This document shows, piece after piece, positions 7,775 to 14,100 of a stretch of 15,203 nt of DNA. The stretch is from positions 64,926-80,128 of the forward strand of contig MU647060.1 of assembly GCA_026770585.1 (NCBI GenBank). The letters are read 5' to 3'. This stretch comes from Baffinella frigidus. Its lineage: Eukaryota; Cryptophyceae; Cryptomonadales; Baffinellaceae. The notes beneath the pieces were generated by a model that had not been told where the DNA came from, searched no databases, and was given only the letters and a program-made list of their open reading frames with translations. Each line of letters starts with the position of its first letter. The stretch's first letter is position 1. The translations under genes were made by a program, and so were the position numbers.

Positions 7775-7861
7775 CCGAGCTTGCCGGCCAGCTCAGTGAT
7801 AGCGACAGCGCCAACCTCCTGCGAGAGGCCCATCGCCGCAGTCCCCTCCGACCCGAGCAGC
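7775..7861 (-). CDS. Rhodopsin exon 7: F-G loop and helix G with retinal lysine
   Basis: The acceptor is ccggtcAG|G, supplying the last base of the split Trp codon; the likely donor is CGG|GTATCT at 7774. It encodes LLGSEGTAAMGLSQE then VGAVAITELAGKLG. Lys211 (codon 7782-7780) is the retinal Schiff-base lysine; Glu189 and Glu199 match BR Glu194 and Glu204; Glu207 replaces Asp212. The exon runs straight into a CT-rich microsatellite (minus strand), so about two turns of helix G after the lysine are missing. Confidence 0.85.
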
Positions 7862-9545
7862 CTGACCGGGGTGCAGGGTTCAGGGCCTATACTTTGGGGG
7901 GTGAGGTGAGGATTTAGGGCTGGGTTTTAGGGTTGAGAGGCCCAGTGCAGCGGTGTCCTCCGACCCGAGCAGCCTGCGCGGGGTTCAGGGTTCAGGGCCT
8001 ATACTTTGGGGGGTGAGGTGAGGATTTAGGGCTGGGTTTGAGGGTTGAGAGGCCCAGTGCAGCGGTGTCCTCCGACCCGAGCAGCCTGCGCGGGGTTCAG
8101 GGTTCAGGGCCTATACTTTGGGGGGTGAGGTGAGGATTTCGGGCTGGGTTTGAGGGTTGAGAGGCCCAGTGCAGCGGTGTCCTCCGACCCGAGCAGCCTG
8201 CGCGGGGTTCAGGGTTCAGGGCCTATACTCTGGGGGGTGAGGTGAGGATTTAGGGCTGGGTTTGAGGGTTGAGAGGCCCGGCGCCGCAGTCTCCTCCGAC
8301 CCGAGCAGCCTGGCACGGGGATAGGGTTCGAGGCTCAGGGTTTAGGGTTTAGGGTATAGGGTTAGGGGCTCCGACCCGAGCAGCCTGGGAAGGTTCAGGG
8401 TTCAGGGCTCAGCGCGTAGGGTCAAGTTTTAGGTCTCAGGGTTTCGGGTGAGGATTTCGGGCGAGGGTGGGGGTTGAGGGCTCCGGGTTGAGGGTTGAGG
8501 GTTGAGGGGTAGGTTTTAGGTTTGAGAGTTGAGAGGCCCGGCGCCGCAGTCTCCTCCGACCCGAGCAGCCTGGCACGGGGATAGGGTTCGGGTTTAGGGT
8601 TTAGGGTTTAGGGTTTAGGGTTTGGGGTAAGGGGTTAGGGTTTAGGTGCAGGGTTTAGGTGCAGGGTTTAGGTGCAGGGTTTAGGGTTCAGGGTTCAGGG
8701 TTCAGGGTTCAGGGTTCAGGGTTCAGTGGTTGGGGTTTGGGGTTTGGGGTTTGGGTTCAGTGTTCAGGGTTGAGGGTTGAGGGTTGAGGGTTCACCAGAC
8801 GAGCGGGTAGATGGCCGTGCACGCGATGGTGATGTACGTCAGCGTCTTGCGGTTGTCGTTGGCCTCCGCGAGCATCCCGATCAGCTGCCAACCAGAGACG
8901 GGTTCAGTTGGCAAATAACCCCTACACCCGAAATAACCCCTACGACCGAAATAAACCCTACGCGACGGTTGATTAGGGGAGCGTCTTTTGGTTGTCGTTG
9001 GGAGTCCGCGAGCATCCCGATCAGCTGCCAACATCACCATCGCGATGGTGATGTACGCCTTTCGGTTATCGTTGGCTTCCGCACGCAGGCGGATCAGCTG
9101 GGACGAGGATAGGGTTTAACATCGAGGATTTTGCCGCTCCTAGACAGTTTTGAGGATATTGCCACCCCCACGCAGTTTCAGTTTGGGGTTTAGGGTTTAG
9201 GGTTCAGGGTTTAGGGTTTAGGGCTTAGGGTTAACCCTTCGAGCATGCCTATCACCTGCAGCCCTGGGGCGCAGCTTCAGTTGGCAAATCGCCCCTAACC
9301 ACACGAGGCGATCCATGCGAACAGAATAAAAGGGCATTTTAAAATTTGTAGGGGAAATTGGTCACGTGGCGCCCGCTTTTCGGGCGCCACGTGACCAATT
9401 TGCTGACTTTTGGCGTGTTTCCTGGGCAATAATCCAATAATTGACTTATGAATCTGCTCGCATGGATAGCCTCGTGAGGAAGCCCTGAAACCCGGAATGC
9501 ACGATTTTCAGCCCCCCCCGTACGAGAGAGAGAGAGAGAGAGAGG

Positions 9546-9580
<35 letters not shown>

Positions 9581-12500
9581 CTGTAAAGCAACTGATGCAG
9601 GGGGGGGATCTGCAGCCCACAGGAAACTGTTTTGCGCCGAATTCGGCTGTAGTCTCGAAACAGAGATCTGCAAAAGGCTTTTGCGGGGCGCAGCCCTGGG
9701 CGACAACGTTATCGTCCCAGCATGTCAACTTGAGGATAGTCTGACAGTCAACCCTAGTGAGACAGCGCTAGGCGCTGCGTCGGGATATTCGTTCGGCGAC
9801 GAATGGTAGGCCGTAGGGCTCCCGTTCTGAAAGGTTGCTGGCGGAGGCCAACGACAACCGCAAGACGCTGACGTACATCACCATTGCTGTCGCACGCGAG
9901 TGCTAGCGCTGCCTGTCTCGGGTTGACTGTGGACCCAGGCGAGCTAGGAGAGCGCTTGATCGCATGCCACGCAGCGGGCTACGAAGGGATTCTGGTACCG
10001 GGCTACGGAGGGATTTTGGTGGACCCGGGCGATTACGAGAACGGCGAGGGCCGCGCTGGCGAACCACCACATGTATTTGAAGGGCGCCGTCCGCTTGGCT
10101 GACTATTCTCAAGTTGACATGCTGTGTTCGCGGTAGAGCGCTTGCGGGAAAACTTGGCCGATTTTAACGAGAAATGTTTTCAGAAATTCAGAGCTTTTGT
10201 ACCAGGACGTGACATGAAACCGGTCCATCTAAACGATTCTGGTACAAATTCTGAAAACATTTCTCGTTGAAATCGGCCAAGTTTTCCCGCAAGCGCTCTA
10301 CAACCCCGTCAACTTTGGGGCGGGAAAGAGCCCGGGGGAAGCAACATTGTTGGAGCAACTTGATTGAGACCTGGGCGATAACGAGGACGGCGAGGGCCGC
10401 GCTGGCGAACCACCACATGTACTTGAAGGGCGCGACCACGAGCGCGCCGCACAGCGCCGCGAGCGTCGAGAGCATCTGTCGAGTGCACGGGGGTTCAGAG
10501 TACTGTATCGAGATCACAAGGGATTGGTGTTACTCGTGCGATCCTGACTACAGTCAGACGTGTACTTGAAGGGCGCCGCGAGCGTCAAGAGCATCTGCAA
10601 ACACGCAGTTTCAGACACTTATCGGGTTCAGGGGATTCAGCGTACTATACAGGGGGTATGGTAGGCCGTAGGGCTCCCGTTCTGGAAGGTTCTAGAACGT
10701 TCTGGAACCACCACATGTACTTGAAGGGCGCGACCACCAGCGCACCGCACAGCGCCGCGAGCGTCGAGAGCATCTGCCCACAGCAACGCGTTTGGTTAGG
10801 AGGTGTGGATTCCCGCCAGAGACGGACACCGACGCGCTCAGAACCACTCAAGACAGTGCGGAACTCAAGAGCGCAGCACCACACAGATGTTAATAGGGCA
10901 ATGGACTAAAATTGGGGTAGTTAGGCCTACGGCATTGCCTGGGACCTCCTACTGTAGGCCAAAATCCAAGGACTTTTTGGTCATAGGAGCCCTCCGGCCT
11001 ACGGTAGGCAATTCCGTAGGCCTAACTACCCCATTTTTAGTCCGTTAGCATATAAATGTGCGTGTTGGCACATCTGGACACACGCAGGTGTTGAGCGTTG
11101 CGGATTCGCGCCATAGGCGGACACTGGACTTTATCTCAAGAAGGTTTTTAGGGACTATGGGCTCCCAGAACGGCTGAACGCCGCCCGCTTGGAGATCGCC
11201 TGCAAGCCTAAACCCGAACCCCTGAAACCTAACCCCCAACCCCTGAAACTCTGCACCCCCCCTTCCGAAATAAATCTGTTTCCATATGAGAGAGCAGCGC
11301 CCGCACCGAACCCCTGTCCGCATGGGTAACACCTGACCCCTGAAACCCAAACCCCTGGAACCTAACCCCTGAAACCTAAACCATGAACCCAAGGGATCGT
11401 CCATGGTGTGCAGCCCGCACCGAAACTGTGAGCCTCGGCCGGACAGGTGACGAGCCTCGGTCGGACAGGTGACGAGCCTCGGTCGGACAGGTGACGAGCC
11501 TCGGTCGGACAGGCCGAGGCTCGTCACCTGTCCGACTGAGGCTCGCAGAAACCCTGTCCGCATGGGTGAGACATTCGCCCCCCACGTCTAGCTAAGCCCC
11601 TGAACCTTACACCCTGAACCCTTAGCTCTACACCGCAACCCCCCCATCCCCTACCCATACGGGGCGAAACCCTGTCCACATGGGTGAGACATTCGCCCCC
11701 AACGTCTCCGCCTGCCCTGATCCCCTGATCCCTGAGCCCCTGATCCCTGAGCCCTGAGCCCTGAGCCCTGGAGCCCTGAGCCCTGAGCCCTGAACTCCAC
11801 TCCCTCATCCCGGAATCGCAAACCATAAACCATAAACGAGCCCCAGGCTCTCCCTGACGCTAAGCTAAACGCTAAACGCAAAACACAAAACGCTCAACGC
11901 TCAACGCTCAACGCCAAACGCTCAACGCTAACCGCAAAACACTAAACGCAAAACGATCAACGCTCAACGCTCAACGCTCAACACTAAATAAACCTCATCC
12001 CGGAGCCTGGGCCTGCTGCAGCCTAGTCTCAGCCCTGAACAAATTATATTCGGGGGACACGTTCGCCTCCACACGGCTCTTCCGCTAAATAAACCTCATC
12101 CCTGCCTGCGCCGTGCTGCGGTTTTGTACCAGAGTTCCAGATTAGATCCCTACACGCTCCCAAACCCCCAAACCCCACGCCCTAAACTAACCCCAACCCC
12201 TACGCCCTGAATTCCAAACCCTAAACATCAAGTAAAGACCTGGCAGCCTAGGAGGGAAGCCAGGCCCCAGGTCTCCAGCTTCGCGAGGGCCCCGAGCACC
12301 AGCAGGCCCCTCGCCGCTTCAACACACCCTATGCGCTCCCAACCCCCTCAACCCTGCGCCCTGCATACACCCTGCGACCTGAATAAACCTTGAACCCTGC
12401 GCCCCGAACCCTGCGCCCTCAACCTGCATACACCCGCACCCCTACGTCCTGAATAAACTATGAATATTGGACAGTAAAGTGCTGGGACCTGGCAGCCGAG

Positions 12501-13878
12501 GAGGGAAGCGAGGCCCCAGGTCTCCAGCTTCGCGAGGGTCCCGAGCACCAGCAGCACCAGCGGTGCCGTGACGATCTGGTGTGAGGTTTAGGGGTTCAGA
12601 GAAAGGAGAGAGAGCGAGAGAGAGAGAGAGAGAGAGAGTGCAGGGTTTCGGGTTCAGGGTTCAGGGAAACGAGAGGGGTTGGGGTTTACCACGCAGGAGA
12701 GGGTTCGGGTTTACCAGCAAGAGCTTAGGGTGTGGGAGAACCTGGTCCGCGTAGCGGGTGAGGAAAATGACGCGCGGGGAGACGTCGGTGGTCTTGTACT
12801 CAACCTGGTGGATGGAGGCGGGTTTAGGGTTTAGGGTTTAGGGTTTAGGGTTTAGGGTTTAGGGTTTGGATAGGGCTTGTTAGGGGAGGTGCCGACCTCT
12901 TGTTACAATAATGAAAATAGTGTGGGGTTTAGGGTTTGAAATTTGGGGGTTTAGGCTGGGGCGTGGGTTTGCTAGGGGAGGTGGTTCACAGTATTGTACT
13001 CAACCTGTTGTGGGGGGGCGCCGATCAGGGCAACTCCTCCATCAACTCGACGTTTGGAACCGGACTCGGTGGGTCCACTTCGGAACCCTGGTGGTTATTG
13101 TTAGTCAACTGCTGCATGTTCGTGGGTCTCACCCCGAGGCCAGTGGCCATGCTGTAGTAGGACAGGCAAGACACGGCCGCCGCAAGGAACACGGCGGTGT
13201 GCGCGAGCGATGACTTGGACCGCTGCAGGCCAAGGTAGAGGAACACCACAGACCCGATGAGCATGCCCAGGGCCGTGATAAACAGGAAGTGCTTCACCGA
13301 CTGCGGGAAGTCCTCGGGGAACGCAACCTGGGGAAAGAGGGGAGAGGGTGAGGGGGGGTGAGATCGCCGTGGGGGCGGGTGGGTTAGTGGAGGGCGAACT
13401 TCGCGGGGGGGAGCAGCGTGGAGCATGGCATGATGTTTGGTGCACAATGACCCCCCAGCAGCAGTGCATCACCCCTCAAAGACACGGCGGAGAGACCCTC
13501 GAGGACGTTGACCCGGGTTCCACACAACACCCGCTCTCAACCCTCCCGAAGCATCTAGTCCAGCCGCACACGCACGGCAGGGCCTGAAAGACAGGGCCAC
13601 CGTAGCCCAGCACGGACGAACACCACCTCTGGCCTCCGGTCCGCCTCCTCTCCAGCCAAAGTTTCCCGCGCACCACCACCCCATGACCATCCTCCCCGCC
13701 AGCCCATCGCCAGCCCTCACCAGCCGAGCACCGTCCCACCCCGTGGCTCCGATGCTCTAGACCGACTCTCCGGCTCAACAGCTCATGGTCATCTATAACT
13801 CCCTGCTTTTCCTTTGCCTATCGCCCTCAATCGTGTGCCTTCACCCCTCGTAGGGCGGGGATTTACCGCATCGGCCAT
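7775..13878 (-). CDS. Split microbial-type (type 1) rhodopsin gene, 7 exons, C-terminus not resolved
   Basis: Seven-helix retinal protein of the bacteriorhodopsin family, expected in a membrane as a light-driven pump or sensor. Joining exons 13878-13867, 13327-13133, 12804-12742, 12575-12489, 10475-10371, 8884-8796 and 7861-7775 gives about 212 residues with no stop, and every junction is GT/AG with matching phase. Helix A/B has LSYYSMATGLG. Helix C has RYADQIVTAPLVLLV (BR RYADW.FTTPLLLLD). Helix D is LCGALV, helix E YMWWFASAAL, helix F TAIYPLVW, the F-G loop LLGSEG, and helix G ITELAGKLG with the retinal lysine at residue 211. Alignment to BR is gap-free from Arg82 to Gly125 and from Trp189 to Lys216. 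Kept: Arg82, Asp85, Thr89, Glu194, Glu204, Lys216. Changed: Trp86 to Gln90, Asp96 to Val100, Asp115 to Gln, Trp182 to Thr177, Asp212 to Glu207. Val for the Asp96 donor suggests a slow pump or a sensor (inference). Introns are 166 to 2013 bp and carry partial exon copies. Family certain to me; function and intactness of the 3' end are not. Confidence 0.85.
7937..8309 (-). repeat. 112-bp tandem array of exon 7 acceptor halves
   Basis: Copies of a 112-bp unit have exon-like parts at 7937-7973, 8049-8085, 8161-8197 and 8273-8309. On the minus strand each begins with an AG acceptor and reads G-LLGSEDTAALGLS (three copies) or G-LLGSEETAAPGLS (last), against LLGSEGTAAMGLS in the true exon. The rest of each unit is intron-like and includes TTCAGGG repeats and a conserved CCTATACT segment. 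Entering any copy leads to a TGA before the retinal lysine. Confidence 0.85.
8369..8387 (-). pseudogene. Short echo of exon 7 acceptor
   Basis: Only the first 18 or so bases of exon 7 (GCTGCTCGGGTCGGAG on the minus strand) and the preceding AG are kept, between telomere-like repeats. Confidence 0.65.
8533..8569 (-). pseudogene. Echo of exon 7, 5' half (outlying copy)
   Basis: Minus strand reads G-LLGSEETAAPGLS after an AG acceptor, nearly identical to the copy at 8273-8309, and shares with it the following segment 'cacggggatagggttcg'. It is the first exon 7-like acceptor a transcript would meet after exon 6. Confidence 0.75.
8796..8884 (-). CDS. Rhodopsin exon 6: end of helix E and helix F
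   Basis: 89 nt. The acceptor is ggttggcAG|CTGATC (phase 0), the donor CTG|GTGAAC (phase 2, splitting the Trp184 codon TG|G). It encodes LIGMLAEAND then NRKTLTYITIACTAIYPLV. Tyr180-Pro181 and split Trp184 match BR Tyr185, Pro186 and Trp189. Thr177 occupies the position of Trp182, which normally packs on the retinal. Joining to exon 7 gives a continuous YPLVWLLGSEG, the strongest single check on the model. Confidence 0.85.
8979..9031 (-). pseudogene. Echo of exon 6, 5' part
   Basis: Minus strand repeats the exon 6 acceptor ttggcAG|CTGATCGGGATGCTCGCGGA and then diverges by a frameshifting change before ACGACAACC, ending near AGACGCT. It is fused directly to the next echo. Confidence 0.75.
9041..9101 (-). 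pseudogene. Echo of exon 6, diverged, internal deletion
   Basis: After a cccAG acceptor the minus strand reads LIRLRAEANDNRKAYITIAM in frame, that is exon 6 with Arg changes and loss of three codons (LTL region), ending before the helix F Tyr-Pro. It could act as a cryptic exon but lacks the YPLVW part. Confidence 0.7.
9183..9232 (+). repeat. Short telomere-like block in intron 5
   Basis: TTTAGGG and TTCAGGG copies between exon 6 echoes and the hairpin at 9355. Confidence 0.7.
9355..9401. repeat. Perfect 21-bp-arm hairpin in intron 5
   Basis: AAATTGGTCACGTGGCGCCC and complement around CTTTT, no mismatch. Contains the G-box-like CACGTGG. Confidence 0.9.
9523..9574. repeat. AG microsatellite in rhodopsin intron 5
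   Basis: Near-perfect (AG)n in two blocks with one GGTGG interruption. Confidence 0.9.
9804..9837 (+). repeat. Junction repeat, copy 1
   Basis: ATGGTAGGCCGTAGGGCTCC then CGTTCTGAAAGGTT, directly before the inverted exon 6 echo. The same sequence is at 10657-10692 before an exon 5 echo. Confidence 0.75.
9838..9887 (+). pseudogene. Inverted echo of exon 6, middle part
   Basis: The plus strand reads LAEANDNRKTLTYITIA, matching exon 6 almost base for base but on the opposite strand to the gene. It begins directly after the sequence GTAGGGCTCCCGTTCTGAAAG, which also precedes the exon 5 echo at 10705. Confidence 0.8.
10023..10088 (-). pseudogene. Echo of exon 5, 3' two-thirds with donor
   Basis: Minus strand reads APFKYMWWFASAALAVLVIA then CGG|GTCC, the downstream part of exon 5 with its donor (CAG changed to CGG). 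The helix D part is missing. Confidence 0.75.
10133..10301. mobile_element. Long hairpin element in rhodopsin intron 5
   Basis: Arms of about 53 bp (GTAGAGCGCTTGCGGGAAAA ... TTTTCAGAA and complement), one mismatch seen. Inner TTTGTACCA/TGGTACAAA and loop GGTCCATCTAAACGA, both found in other elements of the window. It begins just after CTATTCTCAAGTTGAC and only about 70 bp from exon 5. Confidence 0.85.
10371..10475 (-). CDS. Rhodopsin exon 5: helices D and E
   Basis: 35 codons, phase 0. The acceptor is ctcgacAG|ATGCTC, the donor CAG|GTCTCA. Helix D is MLSTLAALCGALVV; the loop APFKYM is one residue shorter than in BR; helix E is WWFASAALAVLVIAQ, with the paired Trp of BR Trp137/138 and Ser141 retained. 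BR Met118 and Met145 positions are Ser and Ala. This is the only copy with both borders; three partial copies lie at 10023-10088, 10560-10597 and 10705-10776. Confidence 0.85.
10560..10597 (-). pseudogene. Echo of exon 5 with internal deletion
   Basis: Minus strand joins the acceptor and first codons (CAG|ATGCTCTTGACGCTCGCGGC) directly to GCCCTTCAAGTACA, skipping the helix D core. Confidence 0.65.
10657..10692 (+). repeat. Junction repeat, copy 2
   Basis: ATGGTAGGCCGTAGGGCTCC then CGTTCTGGAAGGTT, directly before the TTC/GAA run and the exon 5 echo. Confidence 0.75.
10679..10708. promoter_or_regulatory. Perfect run of alternating TTC/GAA units (heat-shock-element-like)
   Basis: TTC at 10680, GAA at 10685, TTC at 10690, GAA at 10695, TTC at 10700 and GAA at 10705, each separated by two bases: six units in exact nTTCnnGAAn spacing. 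It lies in intron 4 at the edge of the exon 5 echo. Function not shown. Confidence 0.4.
10705..10776 (-). pseudogene. Echo of exon 5, 5' two-thirds with acceptor
   Basis: After gggcAG the minus strand reads MLSTLAALCGALVVAPFKYM then WWF, identical in protein to exon 5, and then leaves homology exactly at a run of TTC/GAA motifs. It has no donor of its own at the homologous place. It lies upstream of true exon 5 in the transcript, so its acceptor competes with the real one. Confidence 0.8.
10903..11043. mobile_element. Hairpin element in rhodopsin intron 4
   Basis: Arms of about 37 bp (GGACTAAAATTGGGGTAGTT ... CATTGCC and complement, few mismatches). Interior CTACTGTAGG-type palindromes relate it to the TA-flanked MITEs. 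Confidence 0.8.
11421..11545. repeat. 22-bp tandem repeat with inverted copy
   Basis: About four head-to-tail copies of GAGCCTCGGTCGGACAGGTGAC followed at once by an inverted copy (CGAGGCTCGTCACCTGTCCG), so the last direct copy and the inverted one can fold as a hairpin. Lies in intron 4. Confidence 0.85.
12238..12305 (-). pseudogene. Echo of exon 4, 3' part with donor
   Basis: About 67 bp, differing at roughly four or five bases from 12487-12553. Minus strand reads LLVLGALAKLETWGLASLLG then CQ|GTCTTT. The first codons of exon 4 (IVTAP) are missing, so it cannot replace exon 4. Its donor is at least as good as the real one. Confidence 0.8.
12489..12575 (-). CDS. Rhodopsin exon 4: second half of helix C, start of helix D
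   Basis: 29 codons, phase 0. The acceptor is cacaccAG|ATCGTC, the donor CAG|GTCCCA. It encodes IVTAPLVLLVLGTLAKLETW then GLASLLGCQ. Thr93 equals BR Thr89, Pro95 equals Pro91, and Val100 takes the place of the proton donor Asp96. Spacing from Asp85 to the end of the C-D loop equals BR exactly. A 67-bp copy of most of this exon lies 249 bp further on in the next intron. Confidence 0.85.
12590..12990 (+). repeat. Telomere-like repeats and AG run in rhodopsin introns 2 and 3
   Basis: Includes an AG microsatellite at about 12603-12638 and about six perfect TTTAGGG copies at 12821-12866 (intron 2, immediately upstream of exon 3 in the transcript). Orientation is opposite to the 11.2-12.4 kb block. 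Confidence 0.85.
12742..12804 (-). CDS. Rhodopsin exon 3: B-C loop and first half of helix C
   Basis: 21 codons, phase 0 both sides. The acceptor is caccAG|GTTGAG, the donor CAG|GTTCTC. It encodes VEYKTTDVSPRVIFLTRYADQ up to the Schiff-base counterion: Arg86 (BR Arg82), Tyr87 and Asp89 (BR Asp85). The last codon is CAG, giving Gln where nearly all relatives have Trp86; no other GT nearby would restore Trp. Confidence 0.85.
12994..13009 (-). pseudogene. Echo of exon 3 acceptor
   Basis: Minus strand acAG|GTTGAGTACAA repeats the exon 3 border found 200 bp further on, then diverges. Very short, so weaker than the other echoes. Confidence 0.4.
13133..13327 (-). CDS. Rhodopsin exon 2: N-terminus, helices A and B
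   Basis: 65 codons, phase 0 at both ends. The acceptor is ctttccccAG|GTTGCG after a CT-rich tract, and the donor is GGG|GTGAGA. Helix A is about FLFITALGMLIGSVVFLYLG, followed by a short loop LQRSKSS. Helix B is AVFLAAAVSCLSYYSMATG, which carries the SYxxMATG-type signature seen in fungal and algal rhodopsins. The open frame continues past the donor to a TGA at 13022, but the residues beyond the donor do not fit the family. Confidence 0.85.
13328..13866 (-). other. Presumed rhodopsin intron 1
   Basis: C/T-rich on the minus strand near its 3' end (13328-13365), otherwise GC-rich unique sequence. Several frames are open here but none shows family features. Unlike the later introns it holds no telomere-like repeats or exon copies that I can see. 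Confidence 0.4.
13867..13878 (-). CDS. Rhodopsin exon 1 (tentative start exon, MADA)
   Basis: ATG at 13878-13876 sits in a good context (gccATGG) and is followed by GCC GAT GCG and a GTAAAT donor at 13866. Phase 0 matches the exon 2 acceptor, so the protein would begin MADA-VAFPEDF. The intron would be 539 bp and end in a long C/T tract. The exon is only 12 nt, so chance is a real alternative; an unspliced start in the frame that opens further upstream (near 13447) is the other option, but that stretch reads as a polypyrimidine tract. Confidence 0.45.
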
Positions 13879-14100
13879 GGCGAGCCCTTTTTAGATTCGG
13901 AGACTAAACCCAAAAGTCCATTCGGCCACTTTTTAAAAAGTTGTTGCCACCCGTAAAGTGGCCCATTTGTTGACTTATGGACTTTTGCGAGCGGTCAGGA
14001 TTTCTTCGGGCGAGGAGGGGACGGAGAGCTTGCACGGTCACCTCGCCCCCCCCCCCACACACAACCTCGATTACAGTAGGTACACGCAAGTGCGCAGCGA
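13879..14100 (-). promoter_or_regulatory. Upstream region of the rhodopsin gene
   Basis: Sequence before the tentative start codon. An imperfect hairpin (13911-13987; arms caaaagtccat and atggacttttg, inner arms ggccacttt/aaagtggcc) sits about 35-110 bp upstream of the ATG, with an A/T run tttttaaaaag inside it. No clear TATA box. A poly-C run lies at 14047-14057. Role in transcription is inference only. Confidence 0.25.

Larger units (their letters stand above)
8330..8790 (+). repeat. Telomere-like repeats in rhodopsin intron 6
   Basis: Perfect TTTAGGG runs (about 8589-8625), then TTTAGGTGCAGGG, six TTCAGGG copies (about 8685-8730), TTTGGGG and TTGAGGG up to the exon 6 donor. Confidence 0.85.
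10777..12237. other. Large part of rhodopsin intron 4
   Basis: Holds a hairpin element (10903-11043), diverged copies of a 'GATTCxCGCCA...GGCGGACAC' segment (10804-10828, 11100-11126), three copies of CCCTGTCCxCATGGGTGAGAC (about 11313, 11553, 11669), a 22-bp tandem repeat and long CCCTGAA/CCCTAAA/AACGCTC runs. No coding sequence recognised. Confidence 0.5.
11190..12440 (-). repeat. Degenerate telomere-like repeats, minus orientation
   Basis: Runs of CCCTGAA, CCCTAAA, CCCTGAG, CTCAACG and related 6-7-mers, i.e. TTTAGGG-type variants read on the minus strand. Interrupted by the exon 4 echo and CCCATGCGGACAGGG segments. Confidence 0.75.

Noticed and set aside
7606-7814. Ser/Leu/Pro-rich minus frames after exon 7
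   Set aside because: Translation of the CT microsatellite; a donor at 7774 and the repeat nature make it unlikely as the natural C-terminus.
8330-8790. A true chromosome end at the TTTAGGG runs
   Set aside because: The runs are short, degenerate, interrupted and inside introns, so they are interstitial.
11421-11545. CRISPR array
   Set aside because: Units are head to tail without unique spacers.
11376-11881. Gly/Ser/Gln-rich minus frames (GSGLRAQGSG type)
   Set aside because: Translations of CCCTGAG/CCCTGAA repeats.
13025-13447. The 140-codon frame taken as an unspliced gene
   Set aside because: The ends beyond 13327 and 13133 do not fit the rhodopsin family, while good splice sites lie exactly where homology stops.
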